Assembly (NCBI RefSeq): GCF_014201515.1 | Contig: NZ_JACHEQ010000005.1 | Location: forward strand, 62,001 to 126,000 | Direction of reading: 5' to 3' | DNA from: Anoxybacillus mongoliensis | GTDB taxonomy: Bacteria; Bacillota; Bacilli; Bacillales; Anoxybacillaceae | Length of the DNA stretch: 64,000 nucleotides | Shown here: piece by piece, positions 52,178 to 61,561 of the stretch | Layout: each line of letters begins with the position of its first letter | Numbering within the stretch: position 1 is the first letter of the stretch | Translations under genes and position numbers: made by a program | Notes under the pieces: generated by a model | Database searches by the model: none | The model's input: only the letters and a program-made list of their open reading frames with translations | What the model was told of the DNA's origin: nothing

Positions 52178-52918
52178 ATGAATCCGCTAGTTGTTGAACA
52201 GGTAACCGTTGCATATGATCGAAAACTTGTATTAGAAGACGTATCATTTTCTGTTCCAGAAGGGAAGTTAGTCGGAATTATCGGTCCAAATGGCGCAGGG
52301 AAATCAACGTTAATGAAAGCGATGTTAAATTTTATTCCGCGTATGCATGGAAATGTTTTCGTATATGGTAAGCCGTATGAAAAGCAGCGTCATCTTGTCG
52401 GATATGTTCCACAACGAAATTCTGTCGATTGGGACTTTCCAACGAATGCCCTTGATGTTGTATTAATGGGGCGATACGGTCATATTGGATTGTGGAAACG
52501 ACCAAGAAAAGAAGATGTGGATATCGCTATGCAATGTTTAGACAAAGTCAGCATGTTACCGTATGCGAAAAGACAAATTAGTCAACTATCTGGCGGACAG
52601 CAACAGCGTGTATTTTTGGCGCGTGCGCTTGCGCAAGATGCGTCCGTTTATTTTATGGATGAACCGTTTGTTGGAGTCGATGCCGCAACAGAAAAAGCGA
52701 TTGTTCAACTGTTAAATGAATTAAAAATGCGTGGAAAAACAGTATTAGTCGTTCATCATGATTTGCAAACGGTGCGAGATTACTTTGATTACGTTTTATT
52801 GTTAAATAAACGCGTCATTGCATTTGGTGAGACGGAAAGTGTATTTACGTACGATCATATTCAAAAAACGTATGGCGGAAAGGTCACTTTCCTCTCTGCG
52901 GCACATATCGTGGGGTGA
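52178..52918 (+). CDS. mntB: Manganese ABC transporter ATP-binding protein
   Basis: 246 residues: Walker A GPNGAGKSTL near 38, Q-loop YVPQRNSVDWDFP near 82, signature LSGGQQQR near 140, Walker B VYFMDEPFVGVD near 157 and H-loop VVHHDLQ near 192. ATG 52178 is chosen since AAGGGGG is seven bases upstream; the ATG at 52172 overlaps the mntA stop but is too close. It energises import through MntC and MntD. Confidence 0.94.
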   Translation: MNPLVVEQVTVAYDRKLVLEDVSFSVPEGKLVGIIGPNGAGKSTLMKAMLNFIPRMHGNVFVYGKPYEKQRHLVGYVPQRNSVDWDFPTNALDVVLMGRYGHIGLWKRPRKEDVDIAMQCLDKVSMLPYAKRQISQLSGGQQQRVFLARALAQDASVYFMDEPFVGVDAATEKAIVQLLNELKMRGKTVLVVHHDLQTVRDYFDYVLLLNKRVIAFGETESVFTYDHIQKTYGGKVTFLSAAHIVG

Positions 52919-52925
52919 ATCGCGT

Positions 52926-53825
52926 ATGGACATTAATGTTCAATGGGTATTTACAAGCATGGCTTTGCTCGGATTGGCGAGCGGAATGATTGGTACGTTT
53001 GCATTGCTGAAGAAACAAAGTTTAATAGGAGATGCGATGGCACATGCTGCGCTTCCAGGTATTTGTATCGCTTTTCTTCTCTACGGACAAAAATCGCTTC
53101 TCGTCTTTCTAATAGGTGCTGCTTGCTCAGGGTATATCGCTACAGTATGTATTCAATTTATTGTAAAACATACGCGCATTAAAGAAGATGCCGCCATCGG
53201 CATTGTATTATCTGTATTTTTTGGTTTAGGTATTGTGTTATTAACGTGGATTAATCAACATGAAGGTGGAAATCAAAGTGGAATTAACGACTTTTTGTTT
53301 GGAAAAGCGGCGTCGTTGACTGGAAGCGATGTGAATGTGTTAACGGTAACGGCTATAACTATGATTATCACGATCCTCATTTTTTTTAAAGAGTTTAAAA
53401 TTATTACATTTGATCGGGCGTTTGCGCAAGGGATCGGTGTGCCGGTGTCACTGTTGAACGGTGTGCTTATGTTTTTAATCGTTTCGGTTGTTGTAATTGG
53501 TTTACAAGCGGTTGGGGTTGTGTTAATGTCTGCACTATTTATTACGCCAGCGTTAGCTGCAAGATATTGGACAGAAAAGCTCGAGTGGATGACATTGTTA
53601 GCTGGAGTATTTGGTGCTTTGTCAGGAGTTGCTGGGGCATATATGAGTTTGATTGCTTATGTACCTACCGGCCCACTTGTCATTATTTTCGCCACAATGC
53701 TGTTTCTTTTCTCGTTCTTATTCGCCCCAAAACGTGGCTTATGCAACAAAATGATTCGTCGCCATATAGAAAGAAAAAAATTACGGTCGAAACAGCTAAT
53801 GTATAAGCGAGGGGAACAACTATGA
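52926..53825 (+). CDS. mntC: Manganese ABC transporter permease 1
   Basis: The 299-residue membrane protein starts MDINVQWVFTSMALLGLASG behind GTGGGGTGA. It has eight to nine membrane segments and the family block GDAMAHAALPGICIAFLLYG near 38 that contacts the ATPase, and SALFITPALAARYWTEKLE near 200. The longer frame starts inside mntB. It overlaps mntD by 4 bp. Confidence 0.92.
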   Translation: MDINVQWVFTSMALLGLASGMIGTFALLKKQSLIGDAMAHAALPGICIAFLLYGQKSLLVFLIGAACSGYIATVCIQFIVKHTRIKEDAAIGIVLSVFFGLGIVLLTWINQHEGGNQSGINDFLFGKAASLTGSDVNVLTVTAITMIITILIFFKEFKIITFDRAFAQGIGVPVSLLNGVLMFLIVSVVVIGLQAVGVVLMSALFITPALAARYWTEKLEWMTLLAGVFGALSGVAGAYMSLIAYVPTGPLVIIFATMLFLFSFLFAPKRGLCNKMIRRHIERKKLRSKQLMYKRGEQL

Positions 53826-54691
53826 GTTATACGATGTGGATTTTGCTTACCGCAGCTCTCGTCGGGATTAACTGCGGATTAATCGGTACATTTCTTGTGT
53901 TGCGCAAAATGTCAATGTTATCAGATGCGATCAGCCATAGTGTGTTGCTAGGGATTGTAGGCGCATATATGGTGAGCCATCAGCTGCAAGGGGTGTCTAT
54001 GCTCATCGGTGCCTTGCTTGTTGGATTGCTAACGACATTTCTCGTTCAATTGTTGCATCAAAAAGGGGTACAAAGCGATGCTGCTATCGGTGTTGTGTTT
54101 ACATGTTTGTTTGCTATTGGGGTTGTTCTTATTTCCTTATTTGCGGATCGCGTCCATTTAGACGTTGAACACGCTTTAATGGGGGAGATTGCATTTGTGC
54201 CGTGGGATGTCCTTGAAGTTGGCGGAAAAAGCATCGGTCCGAAAGCCGTTTGGTTGCTTGGATTTGTTTTAGCAATCAATATATTTGTCATTGTTTTTGC
54301 TTATAAAGAGTTAAAAATTAGCTCATTTGATAGCGAAATGGCTGTAACGCTTGGGATTCCAGTCGTGTTTATTCATTACGTATTAATGGGGATGTTGTCG
54401 CTGACGACCGTTGCTTCATTTGATAGTGTTGGAGCAATTTTAGTTGTAGCCATGCTTATTGTACCAAGTGCAACGGCATACTTATGGACCGATCGGCTAA
54501 GCGTAATGCTTATATGTAGTGCAATGATTGGTGTGTTGGCATCAATGATCGGTTACATGGGGGCAACAGCGTTTAATGTCTCCATTTCTGGAGCGATTGC
54601 AGTGGCGACAGGTGTTATCTTTTTTGTTTCTTTATGGATTGCACCAAAACATGGGTTGTTGCGGAAATGGCTAAAAAAATCTCCTGCCTAG
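53822..54691 (+). CDS. mntD: Manganese ABC transporter permease 2
   Basis: A 289-residue permease paralogous to MntC, with MLSDAISHSVLLGIVGAYMV near 33 and VAMLIVPSATAYLWTDRLS near 212. The two permeases probably form a heterodimer. It ends just before a perfect-stem terminator. Confidence 0.92.
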   Translation: MSYTMWILLTAALVGINCGLIGTFLVLRKMSMLSDAISHSVLLGIVGAYMVSHQLQGVSMLIGALLVGLLTTFLVQLLHQKGVQSDAAIGVVFTCLFAIGVVLISLFADRVHLDVEHALMGEIAFVPWDVLEVGGKSIGPKAVWLLGFVLAINIFVIVFAYKELKISSFDSEMAVTLGIPVVFIHYVLMGMLSLTTVASFDSVGAILVVAMLIVPSATAYLWTDRLSVMLICSAMIGVLASMIGYMGATAFNVSISGAIAVATGVIFFVSLWIAPKHGLLRKWLKKSPA

Positions 54692-54710
54692 GCAGGAGAT
54701 TTAGTCTTTT
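54677..54710 (+). terminator. Terminator of the mnt operon
   Basis: AAATCTCCTGCC and GGCAGGAGATTT form a perfect 12-bp stem with a TA centre, followed by AGTCTTTT. Confidence 0.88.
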
Positions 54711-54829
54711 ATTGCTGAAAGAAATGAATCGATAATACTTACATCATTTGTAACTAAAAAAGCAGGAAGTAACGCTATAATGGTCACGACCGTCGCGTAT
54801 GAAACGATAACATTTTTCACTATTTTCAT
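54701..54829 (-). CDS. Small 42-residue hydrophobic peptide
   Basis: Minus-strand frame encoding MKIVKNVIVSYATVVTIIAL, then LPAFLVTNDVSIIDSFLSAIKD. A good GGAAGTGAG ribosome site lies seven bases upstream of the ATG. It has a basic N-terminus and one hydrophobic segment, like a small membrane or exported peptide. It is too short for most gene finders. It lies between mntD and the MFS gene on the opposite strand, with no receptor or Rap-like gene beside it. Confidence 0.55.
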   Translation of the reverse strand: MKIVKNVIVSYATVVTIIALLPAFLVTNDVSIIDSFLSAIKD

Positions 54830-54913
54830 AGTGCTCACTTCCTTTTGAATTTATTTTCTTATTTTTCTGTCATTTTGTCAATCTTTTTTATTAGCGAAAT
54901 TTTTGTACGAAAA

Positions 54914-54922
54914 TGGTATAAT
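54914..54922 (+). promoter_or_regulatory. Extended -10 promoter of the MFS / phosphatase operon
   Basis: TGGTATAAT, an extended -10 element, with no good -35 at 17 bp. It lies 34 bp before the start at 54956. Confidence 0.6.
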
Positions 54923-54955
54923 AACAAAATGGTTGTCTTAAAAGGGGGGAATACA

Positions 54956-56197
54956 ATGCGAATACGGGATTGGGATCGAAACTTACGCATTCGTTTAATA
55001 GGGGAATCATTCGTTGGGGTTACATTTTGGATGATATTCCCTTTTATCGCTATTTATTTTTCTAGCATGTTCGGTAGAGAAAAAACAGGTGTACTGCTTG
55101 TTATTTCGCAATTATTTTCGGTGATTGCTAATTTGCTTGGTGGATATTTTGCTGACCGATTCGGGAGAAAAAAAATGATGGTGGTTGCAGCATGTGGACA
55201 ATCACTTGCTTTTTTCTTATTTGCACTATTCAATTCACCGTTATTCTCATCACCGTTGATGAGTTTTATTTGTTTTGCCCTCGTAGGCGTATGTGGCTCG
55301 CTTTATTGGCCTGCTAGTCAAGCGATGGTCGCTGATGTCGTTTCGGAAAAAGATCAAAGCCGAGTGTTTGCTGTATTTTACACGATGAATAACGTCATGG
55401 TCGTCATCGGGCCACTACTTGGTGGAATATTTTATCCACAATATCGTTTCTTCTTATTCTTGATTGCAGGAACGTTTTGTGCGATCGTTGCGATTGTTCT
55501 TTTTATTTATTTAGATGAAACTGCACCGATATGGAGAAAACCAACAGGAACATGGTATATGTTTTTTATTGAGCAGTTAAACAATTATCGTCTCATCGTA
55601 AAAGATCGCACGTTTTTTTTATTTATTGTTGCTGGTATTCTCGTGGCGCAAACGTTTATGCAGCTTGATATTTTACTTCCTGTTTACATTAAAGATGTTG
55701 TATCCAAACAAACGTTATTTTCCCTTGGACATTGGTCGCTTTCGTTAAGTGGAGAAAAAGCGTTTAGTGTTCTTATTGCGGAAAACGGATTGCTTGTTGC
55801 TTTATTTACGGTAGCTGTGACGAAGTGGATGGAAAACTATAGAGAAAAGTGGGTATTTGTCTTTTCTTCTCTTTTGTACGGACTTGCTATTTTTCTTTTT
55901 GGTCAAACCACATCGTTATGGATTATGGTTATTTTAATTGCTGTATTTACACTTGCCGAGCTAATGACAGTCGGCTTACAACAAACATTTGTCGCTAAAT
56001 TGGCACCTGAGCATATGCGTGGACAATATTTTGCTGCAGCGAGCTTACGTTTTACGCTTGGGCGCATGATGGCACCGCTCGTTTTGACGTTGCCATTTGC
56101 GTATCATTGGACGTTTTTTATTTTAATGTTACTTGCGGTATGCAGTGCGTGGTTGTATGCTGTCATGTTTCAAATGATGGAGGAAAAACAAGCATGA
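54956..56197 (+). CDS. MFS transporter
   Basis: A 413-residue protein starting MRIRDWDRNLRIRLIGESFV behind AAAGGGGGG; the upstream frame precedes the promoter. It has twelve membrane segments and the MFS signature GYFADRFGRKKMMV between segments 2 and 3. It is of the multidrug/sugar-efflux style (DHA1). Substrate unknown. Translationally coupled to the downstream phosphatase gene (ATGA). Confidence 0.88.
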   Translation: MRIRDWDRNLRIRLIGESFVGVTFWMIFPFIAIYFSSMFGREKTGVLLVISQLFSVIANLLGGYFADRFGRKKMMVVAACGQSLAFFLFALFNSPLFSSPLMSFICFALVGVCGSLYWPASQAMVADVVSEKDQSRVFAVFYTMNNVMVVIGPLLGGIFYPQYRFFLFLIAGTFCAIVAIVLFIYLDETAPIWRKPTGTWYMFFIEQLNNYRLIVKDRTFFLFIVAGILVAQTFMQLDILLPVYIKDVVSKQTLFSLGHWSLSLSGEKAFSVLIAENGLLVALFTVAVTKWMENYREKWVFVFSSLLYGLAIFLFGQTTSLWIMVILIAVFTLAELMTVGLQQTFVAKLAPEHMRGQYFAAASLRFTLGRMMAPLVLTLPFAYHWTFFILMLLAVCSAWLYAVMFQMMEEKQA

Positions 56198-56757
56198 TTA
56201 TTCTTATTCGGCACGGAAAGCCTGTTTGTAAAAGAGGCGGATGGATGACGAGAGAACAATTAATCAATTGGTTAAAAGCATACGATGAGGCGATCGTTTA
56301 TGACGAGCCTCTATCGTATGCGGAAGCAAAAGAAAAAATAAAATGCGCATCTGTCGTCCTTGTTAGTTCGCTTGCTCGCGCTCGCCATTCAGCGTCTTTA
56401 TTGCAACCATCACACCTAATCAAGGAACATGGGTGGTTGGTCGAAGCTCCACTCCCTAAACCGCCCAAGTGGATGAAGGGAATATATCCGCTATGGATGT
56501 GGCTCGCTTTTTTGCGTTTATTATGGTTTTGTGGATATGGAGAAGAGCCTTATGCAAAAACAAAGCAGCGAGCAATAAAAGCAGCAAAACAGCTTAACGA
56601 TTATGCGCAAAAAGGATCTGTTGTTGCCGTCATTGGACATGGTTGGTTTCATATGCTCGTGAGTCAACAACTAAAGCAATATGGATGGCAGACGAAAAAG
56701 AAAAAATGGGCGTATTGGGAAGCTGTGACGTTGTCGTTGACAAGGCGCACACCGTGA
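56194..56757 (+). CDS. Histidine phosphatase family protein
   Basis: A 187-residue protein starting MIILIRHGKPVCKRGGWMTR. The RHG motif supplies the phosphorylated histidine (H7), SSLARARHSA near 60 the second arginine, and VAVIGHGWFHM near 147 the second histidine. GGAGG is just upstream. Substrate unknown; coupling to an MFS gene gives no clear clue. Confidence 0.85.
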   Translation: MIILIRHGKPVCKRGGWMTREQLINWLKAYDEAIVYDEPLSYAEAKEKIKCASVVLVSSLARARHSASLLQPSHLIKEHGWLVEAPLPKPPKWMKGIYPLWMWLAFLRLLWFCGYGEEPYAKTKQRAIKAAKQLNDYAQKGSVVAVIGHGWFHMLVSQQLKQYGWQTKKKKWAYWEAVTLSLTRRTP

Positions 56758-56856
56758 TGTACATATATGATGTGTAGACCCTTCTTTTTCTCATATTTTC
56801 CCTTTTCTTCTCATACATATGATGATGTAAATATGAGAAAAAGAGGGGAAATACAT

Positions 56857-57486
56857 ATGGATGAACAAGGGGGATTACAAAAAGAAGCGATGACACGAAG
56901 CGAACGACGAAAACGAAAACAACGATTTGTTTTTGTATGTTTATTATTCGTTGTCAGCGCATGTGTCGTCGGTGCATGGGGAGTGGCGAAACAAAAGACG
57001 AGTGAACAAAAAGTAATTGAGCAATTCATCATCGCGTTGCGTCAAGAAGATGTACATACGTTGAAACAGTTCATTGATGCTCCATTAGAAGAAAAGGCGT
57101 CACTTTTACCACTTTTTGCGTATTTACGTAAACATCCAGAGGGTTATGACCAAATAAGGAAAGAGTTAGAGCGGCAGAAGGATGATCGAGTTTACATAAA
57201 AGGATTAACGTCAACTCCTCCGATTTTTTTAATGAAATTGTCGCAAGGAACATACAAGTTTGAGCCTGCGTTATACCATGTATATGTGCGAACGAACGAG
57301 CAAGGGGCTCGTATTTTCGTTAACAACACATACGTCGGTAAAACGAATACATCGTTAATGAAAGTAGGAGAGTATGTTCCAGGCTTATATGAAGTAAAAA
57401 TGGTGACAGATGAACGAGAACAAACGAAACGAATGTCGCTCTTTGGAGGAGAGCGGACTCGTATCGTTCATTTCGATTCGAACTAA
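56857..57486 (+). CDS. Membrane-anchored TcaA/PEGA-like protein
   Basis: A 209-residue protein starting MDEQGGLQKEAMTRSERRKR behind GAGGGGAA. A basic cytoplasmic N-terminus and one membrane segment (FVFVCLLFVVSACVVGAWGV) are followed by an extracellular helical domain (EQFIIALRQEDVHTLKQFI, as in TcaA repeats) and a PEGA-like end (RTNEQGARIFVNNTYVGKTN). Likely an envelope protein of stress or cell-wall association; precise role unknown. Confidence 0.7.
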   Translation: MDEQGGLQKEAMTRSERRKRKQRFVFVCLLFVVSACVVGAWGVAKQKTSEQKVIEQFIIALRQEDVHTLKQFIDAPLEEKASLLPLFAYLRKHPEGYDQIRKELERQKDDRVYIKGLTSTPPIFLMKLSQGTYKFEPALYHVYVRTNEQGARIFVNNTYVGKTNTSLMKVGEYVPGLYEVKMVTDEREQTKRMSLFGGERTRIVHFDSN

Positions 57487-57518
57487 AAGATGCAACGACA
57501 TGTTGCGTCTTTTTTTGT
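57487..57518 (+). terminator. Intrinsic terminator
   Basis: AGATGCAAC pairs with GTTGCGTCT around GACAT (one G-U), followed by TTTTTTT. Confidence 0.88.
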
Positions 57519-57622
57519 CAAAGCCGAAACATATCTTTTCGCTCGTACGTAATACAGTCAGCGTTTCCATTTCATAAAAAATCATAGTAAAATAAAGGAT
57601 CATAGACGATTGGAGGAGAACG

Positions 57623-58282
57623 ATGAAACGATTCATTCGAACGATATGGCGATGGTTTGTGTCATGGAACGTTGGATTATTTAGTGCCCTCATTTCGTTG
57701 CTTGCATTTCGTTTGCCGTTTTTTATTTCATTTTTGATTGGTGTAAGTGTAGGAGTGATGTATTCCGTTTATATGAAGAAAAAAGAAAAGAAAAATCGAT
57801 TGAATGATTTTAAAGACGAGCGATTGAAAGATGCGAAAAAAAAGGTTCGGAGAATCGGACAAAGTTTATGGAGAATTCGTTCCGTTGCGATGTTTTCTAA
57901 ACTTTCCCGTTTGTACTCCATCTGTCAAAAAATAATTGAAATTGTCGAAAAACAACCGGATCGTCTCGCTGTCGCGCAACCGTTTTTTAACACAACATTG
58001 GACTCCATTGTTACAATTATTGATAAATATATTTATTTAACAAAACAACCCGTAAAAAGTGAGGAGATTCGTCAGGCAATTCATGAAGCAGAGGAAGCGC
58101 TTAGTCTTGCGCTAACGAAAGCAGAAAACGAACTGTTGGACATGCTTGAAGAAGATTTGTTTGATTTAAAGACGGAAGTAAAACTTGTGAAACATACGAT
58201 TACATCAGATGATCCCTTTTCTTTACCAACAAAACATACAGTAACAGTAACGGAGGAGAAAAAGCATGAACAAAAACGATGA
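57623..58282 (+). CDS. xpaC: XpaC family protein (5-bromo-4-chloroindolyl phosphate hydrolysis)
   Basis: A 219-residue protein with two N-terminal membrane segments (LFSALISLLAFRLPFFISFLIG region), a basic linker and a helical cytoplasmic domain (KVRRIGQSLWRIRSVAMFSK, then ICQKIIEIVEKQPDRLAVAQPFFNTTLDS in parts). This matches Bacillus XpaC in length and order. GGAGGAG precedes the ATG. The yaaN gene overlaps by 17 bp, the conserved xpaC-yaaN pair linked to envelope and tellurite-type stress. The named hydrolase activity is an old phenotype, not an established function. Confidence 0.88.
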   Translation: MKRFIRTIWRWFVSWNVGLFSALISLLAFRLPFFISFLIGVSVGVMYSVYMKKKEKKNRLNDFKDERLKDAKKKVRRIGQSLWRIRSVAMFSKLSRLYSICQKIIEIVEKQPDRLAVAQPFFNTTLDSIVTIIDKYIYLTKQPVKSEEIRQAIHEAEEALSLALTKAENELLDMLEEDLFDLKTEVKLVKHTITSDDPFSLPTKHTVTVTEEKKHEQKR

Positions 58283-59417
58283 AGTACTTTGGACAAGCTC
58301 GATCGATTCGTTGCTTGCTAATCCATTTGGTGAAGTGACAGAAGTAAGGGAAAAACCATCATCTTCGCGTCTCATTGACCAATTGAAAGAAGAACATCGG
58401 CAAAAAGCGTTAGCGCTTGCTGAGCAAATCGATCCACGCAATCATCAAGCTATTTTACAATACGGTGTGGCGGCTCAAGCGGAACTATCGCGTTTTTCTC
58501 ACTCGATTTTAAATCATGTACAAAAAAAAGATGCTGGGCCTGTTGGAGAAGTGATTCATGAACTCATGACAAAAATGAGAGAAGTCAACGTAGAAGATTT
58601 TGCGATGAATAAAAAAAGTTTTTTGGCACGCATGTTTCAATCTGTCACACAGTCTGTTCAACATATTTTATCGAAATATCAAAAATTAGGTGTCGAAATT
58701 GACCGTATTGCTGATCAACTTGAAAAACATCGTCAAATATTATTTCGTGATATTATGATGTTAGAAACGTTATACGAAAAAAATAAAGAATACTTTGATG
58801 CCTTAAACATTTACATTGCTGCTGCTGAAGTGAAGCTCGAACAACTGCGAACAAAAACGATTCCGGAGTTAGAAAAGAAGGCACTACAGTCACAAAACCA
58901 AATGGACGTGCAAGAAGTAAATGATATGATTCAATTTGCTGACCGGCTTGAAAAACGCATTCATGATTTAAAATTAAGTCGTCAAATTACGATTCAAACA
59001 GCACCGCAAATTCGGCTCATTCAACACGTCAATCAAACGTTAGTCGAGCGCATTCAATCGTCCATTTTAACTGCCATTCCACTTTGGAAAAATCAACTTG
59101 TTATCGCACTAACGTTGCTTCGCCAAAAGAAAGCGGTGGAGGCGCAAAAAGCGGTAACAAAAACGACGAACGAATTGTTGTTACGCAACTCAGAAATGTT
59201 AAAAATGAATACAATTGAAGCGGCAAAAGAAAATGAAGAAGGGCTTGTCAGCATCGAAACGTTAAAGAAGACGCAAGAAAATTTGTTAGAAACATTGGAA
59301 GAAACGTTAAAAATTCAACAAGAAGGGCGTATGAAGCGTCAGCAAGTGGAACGAGAGCTTATCGAAATGGAAGAACAATTAAAACAGAGGTTGCTGACAC
59401 TAAAAAGGGCTGAATAA
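58266..59417 (+). CDS. yaaN: Toxic anion resistance protein (YaaN/TelA)
   Basis: A 383-residue, almost wholly helical protein. Family blocks are FSHSILNHVQKKDAGPVGEVIHELMTKMREV near 75 (in parts), LEKHRQILFRDIMMLETLYEKNKEYF near 155, TIQTAPQIRLIQHVNQTLVERIQSSILTAIPLWKNQLVIAL near 245 and a C-terminal coiled coil. This is the TelA family, associated with tellurite, cell-envelope and antimicrobial resistance. It is coupled to xpaC. Confidence 0.93.
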   Translation: MNKNDEVLWTSSIDSLLANPFGEVTEVREKPSSSRLIDQLKEEHRQKALALAEQIDPRNHQAILQYGVAAQAELSRFSHSILNHVQKKDAGPVGEVIHELMTKMREVNVEDFAMNKKSFLARMFQSVTQSVQHILSKYQKLGVEIDRIADQLEKHRQILFRDIMMLETLYEKNKEYFDALNIYIAAAEVKLEQLRTKTIPELEKKALQSQNQMDVQEVNDMIQFADRLEKRIHDLKLSRQITIQTAPQIRLIQHVNQTLVERIQSSILTAIPLWKNQLVIALTLLRQKKAVEAQKAVTKTTNELLLRNSEMLKMNTIEAAKENEEGLVSIETLKKTQENLLETLEETLKIQQEGRMKRQQVERELIEMEEQLKQRLLTLKRAE

Positions 59418-59433
59418 AATCAGCTCTTTTTTA
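59405..59433 (+). terminator. Intrinsic terminator of xpaC-yaaN
   Basis: GGGCTGA pairs with TCAGCTC around ATAAAA, followed by TTTTTTA. Confidence 0.82.
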
Positions 59434-59462
59434 TTGATTTTATATACCTATTAGGGTATGAT
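59434..59462 (+). promoter_or_regulatory. Promoter with CstR/CsoR-like operator
   Basis: TTGATT (59434-59439), 17-bp spacer, TATGAT (59457-59462). Between them ATACC-TATTAG-GGTAT (59444-59459) is a perfect 5-bp inverted repeat, like operators of CsoR-family persulfide sensors. It controls a rhodanese-like gene. Confidence 0.55.
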
Positions 59463-59483
59463 GTGTAAGGGAGGTAAGACAAT

Positions 59484-59837
59484 ATGATTTATACAGTCAT
59501 TGTTCTGTTCGTACTATATGCTTTGTATTATCGTTATGTACCTGTTCGTGGTGTCAAAGAGTTGACATCTTTATCATCATATGAACATGTGACATTGCTT
59601 GATGTGCGTGACTACAATGAGAAAGACGAGATGAATGGAGCGCTTCGGATTCCGGTTGCGTACTTAAAACGCCATTATCAAGCCATTCCAAATCGTCAAG
59701 TGATCATTATTGCAAAAAACCATTTAGAGAAAAATGTCGCGATTCGATTGCTTAGACGTTATCATTTTTCTGTACAAGGATATTATATAAAGGAATATGA
59801 GCGTGCAAATACGTTAAAGATGGTAAAATGTCACTAA
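59484..59837 (+). CDS. Membrane-anchored rhodanese-like protein without catalytic cysteine
   Basis: A 117-residue protein with an N-terminal membrane segment (IYTVIVLFVLYALYY) and a rhodanese fold (VTLLDVRDYNEKDEMNGALRIPV near 36). The active-site loop, normally C-x-x-G-x-R, reads IIAKNHLEKN, so the catalytic cysteine is absent. It lies behind a CstR-like operator and next to two active rhodaneses. A binding or regulatory rather than sulfurtransferase role is likely. Confidence 0.8.
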   Translation: MIYTVIVLFVLYALYYRYVPVRGVKELTSLSSYEHVTLLDVRDYNEKDEMNGALRIPVAYLKRHYQAIPNRQVIIIAKNHLEKNVAIRLLRRYHFSVQGYYIKEYERANTLKMVKCH

Positions 59838-59906
59838 CTGTTCAAACTTTATGAAATGATTGTTTGGTATAATACGGTTACACGTACTTGTATATGGAGG
59901 GGATAG

Positions 59907-61550
59907 ATGATGAGAAAAATTGTTATTGTTGGTGGTGTAGCTGGAGGGGCTTCTGCCGCAGCACGTTTGCGTCGGTTAAGCGAAAAAGATGAAATTATTA
60001 TGTTTGAACGAGGTGAATACATTTCATTCGCGAACTGTGGGCTTCCGTACTATATTGGGGATGTCATTCAAGAACGTAGCAAATTGCTCGTTCAAACCGT
60101 TGATGGCATGTCCAAACGCTTTCGCATTGATGTGCGCAATTTAAGTGAAGTCACAAGCATTAATCGTGAACGAAAAACGGTAACGGTAACCAATTTACGA
60201 ACAAATGAACAGTATGAACAACCGTATGATGTTCTTATTTTGTCGCCAGGTGCCAAGCCGATCGTACCACCAATTCCGGGGATTGATGAGGCAAAAGCGC
60301 TCTTTACGTTGCGTAATGTACCGGATACAGACCGTATTCGATCGTTTGTTGATAATGAAAAACCGAAACGTGCGGTCGTTATTGGTGGTGGCTTTATCGG
60401 TGTAGAAATGGCTGAGAACTTAACCGAGCGCGGGGTGCATGTGACGCTTGTTGAAATGGCGAATCAAGTGATGGCACCGATTGATTACGAGATGGCAGCA
60501 ATTGTGCATACACATATGAAAGAGCATGGTGTCGATTTAATTTTAGAAGATGGCGTTCAAGCGTTTGAAGACGAAGGACGTCGTGTCGTGTTAAAAAGTG
60601 GTCGTACGATCGAAACAGATATGATCATTTTAGCCATTGGTGTTCAGCCGGAAAGTCAGTTGGCGAAAGAAGCAGGATTGGAACTTGGTTTTCGTGGTGC
60701 GATTAAAGTAAATGAACATTTACAAACGTCTGATCCAAATATTTTTGCAATCGGTGATGCAATTGAAGTCAAAAGCTTTATTCATGGATTTGAAACGTTT
60801 GTTCCGCTCGCATGGCCAGCAAACCGCCAAGGCCGCCTCGTTGCTGACTACATTAACGGTCGTGACGTAAAGTATAACGGAACGCTTGGTACGTCAATCG
60901 CGAAAATCTTTCATATGACCGTAGCAGCGACAGGATTGAACGAAAAAATATTAAAACACCATGGCATCGACTATGAAGTCGTTCATGTTCATCCAATGAG
61001 TCATGCAAGCTATTATCCAGGCGCAACACAAATGACGCTAAAATTAATTTTCGATCGTCAAGGTCGCATTTATGGGGCGCAAGCAGTCGGACAAGATGGC
61101 GTGGACAAACGTATTGACGTTATTGCAACAGCGATAAAAGGCGGACTAACCGTATATGATTTACCAGACTTAGAATTAGCTTATGCTCCGCCGTTTTCAT
61201 CAGCGAAAGATCCAGTCAATATGGCTGGATATGTAGCATCAAACGTGTTAGATGGTATGGTAGAAACGGTGCAATGGCATGAAATTGATGACATCGTTGC
61301 TAACGGCGGGGTGCTCATTGATGTTCGTACGCCAAAAGAATTAGAAACAAGAGGGGCAATTCCAGGAAGCATCAACATTCCACTTGATGACTTGCGCGAT
61401 CGCCTTCATGAATTGCCGAAAGATCAAACGATTTATGTTACATGTCAAGTCGGTTTGCGTGGATATTTAGCCACTCGCATTTTGAAAGAACATGGCTTTG
61501 AAGCAAAAAATTTAGACGGTGGATATAAATTGTATTCGAGTGTAAGGTAG
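59907..61550 (+). CDS. CoA-disulfide reductase with C-terminal rhodanese domain
   Basis: A 547-residue fusion. The N-terminal flavoprotein has FAD motif VIVGGVAGGASAAAR, redox cysteine C44 in SFANCGLPYYIGD, an NAD motif VVIGGGFIGVEMAENL near 155 and FAIGDAIEV near 280. The C-terminal rhodanese (from about 450) has VLIDVRTPKE and catalytic C513 in TCQVGLRGY. Such CoADR-Rhd enzymes reduce CoA persulfide or disulfide with NAD(P)H. GGAGGGG precedes the ATG and TGGTATAAT (59866-) is its extended -10 box. Confidence 0.93.
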   Translation: MMRKIVIVGGVAGGASAAARLRRLSEKDEIIMFERGEYISFANCGLPYYIGDVIQERSKLLVQTVDGMSKRFRIDVRNLSEVTSINRERKTVTVTNLRTNEQYEQPYDVLILSPGAKPIVPPIPGIDEAKALFTLRNVPDTDRIRSFVDNEKPKRAVVIGGGFIGVEMAENLTERGVHVTLVEMANQVMAPIDYEMAAIVHTHMKEHGVDLILEDGVQAFEDEGRRVVLKSGRTIETDMIILAIGVQPESQLAKEAGLELGFRGAIKVNEHLQTSDPNIFAIGDAIEVKSFIHGFETFVPLAWPANRQGRLVADYINGRDVKYNGTLGTSIAKIFHMTVAATGLNEKILKHHGIDYEVVHVHPMSHASYYPGATQMTLKLIFDRQGRIYGAQAVGQDGVDKRIDVIATAIKGGLTVYDLPDLELAYAPPFSSAKDPVNMAGYVASNVLDGMVETVQWHEIDDIVANGGVLIDVRTPKELETRGAIPGSINIPLDDLRDRLHELPKDQTIYVTCQVGLRGYLATRILKEHGFEAKNLDGGYKLYSSVR

Positions 61551-61561
61551 GAGGAATAAAT

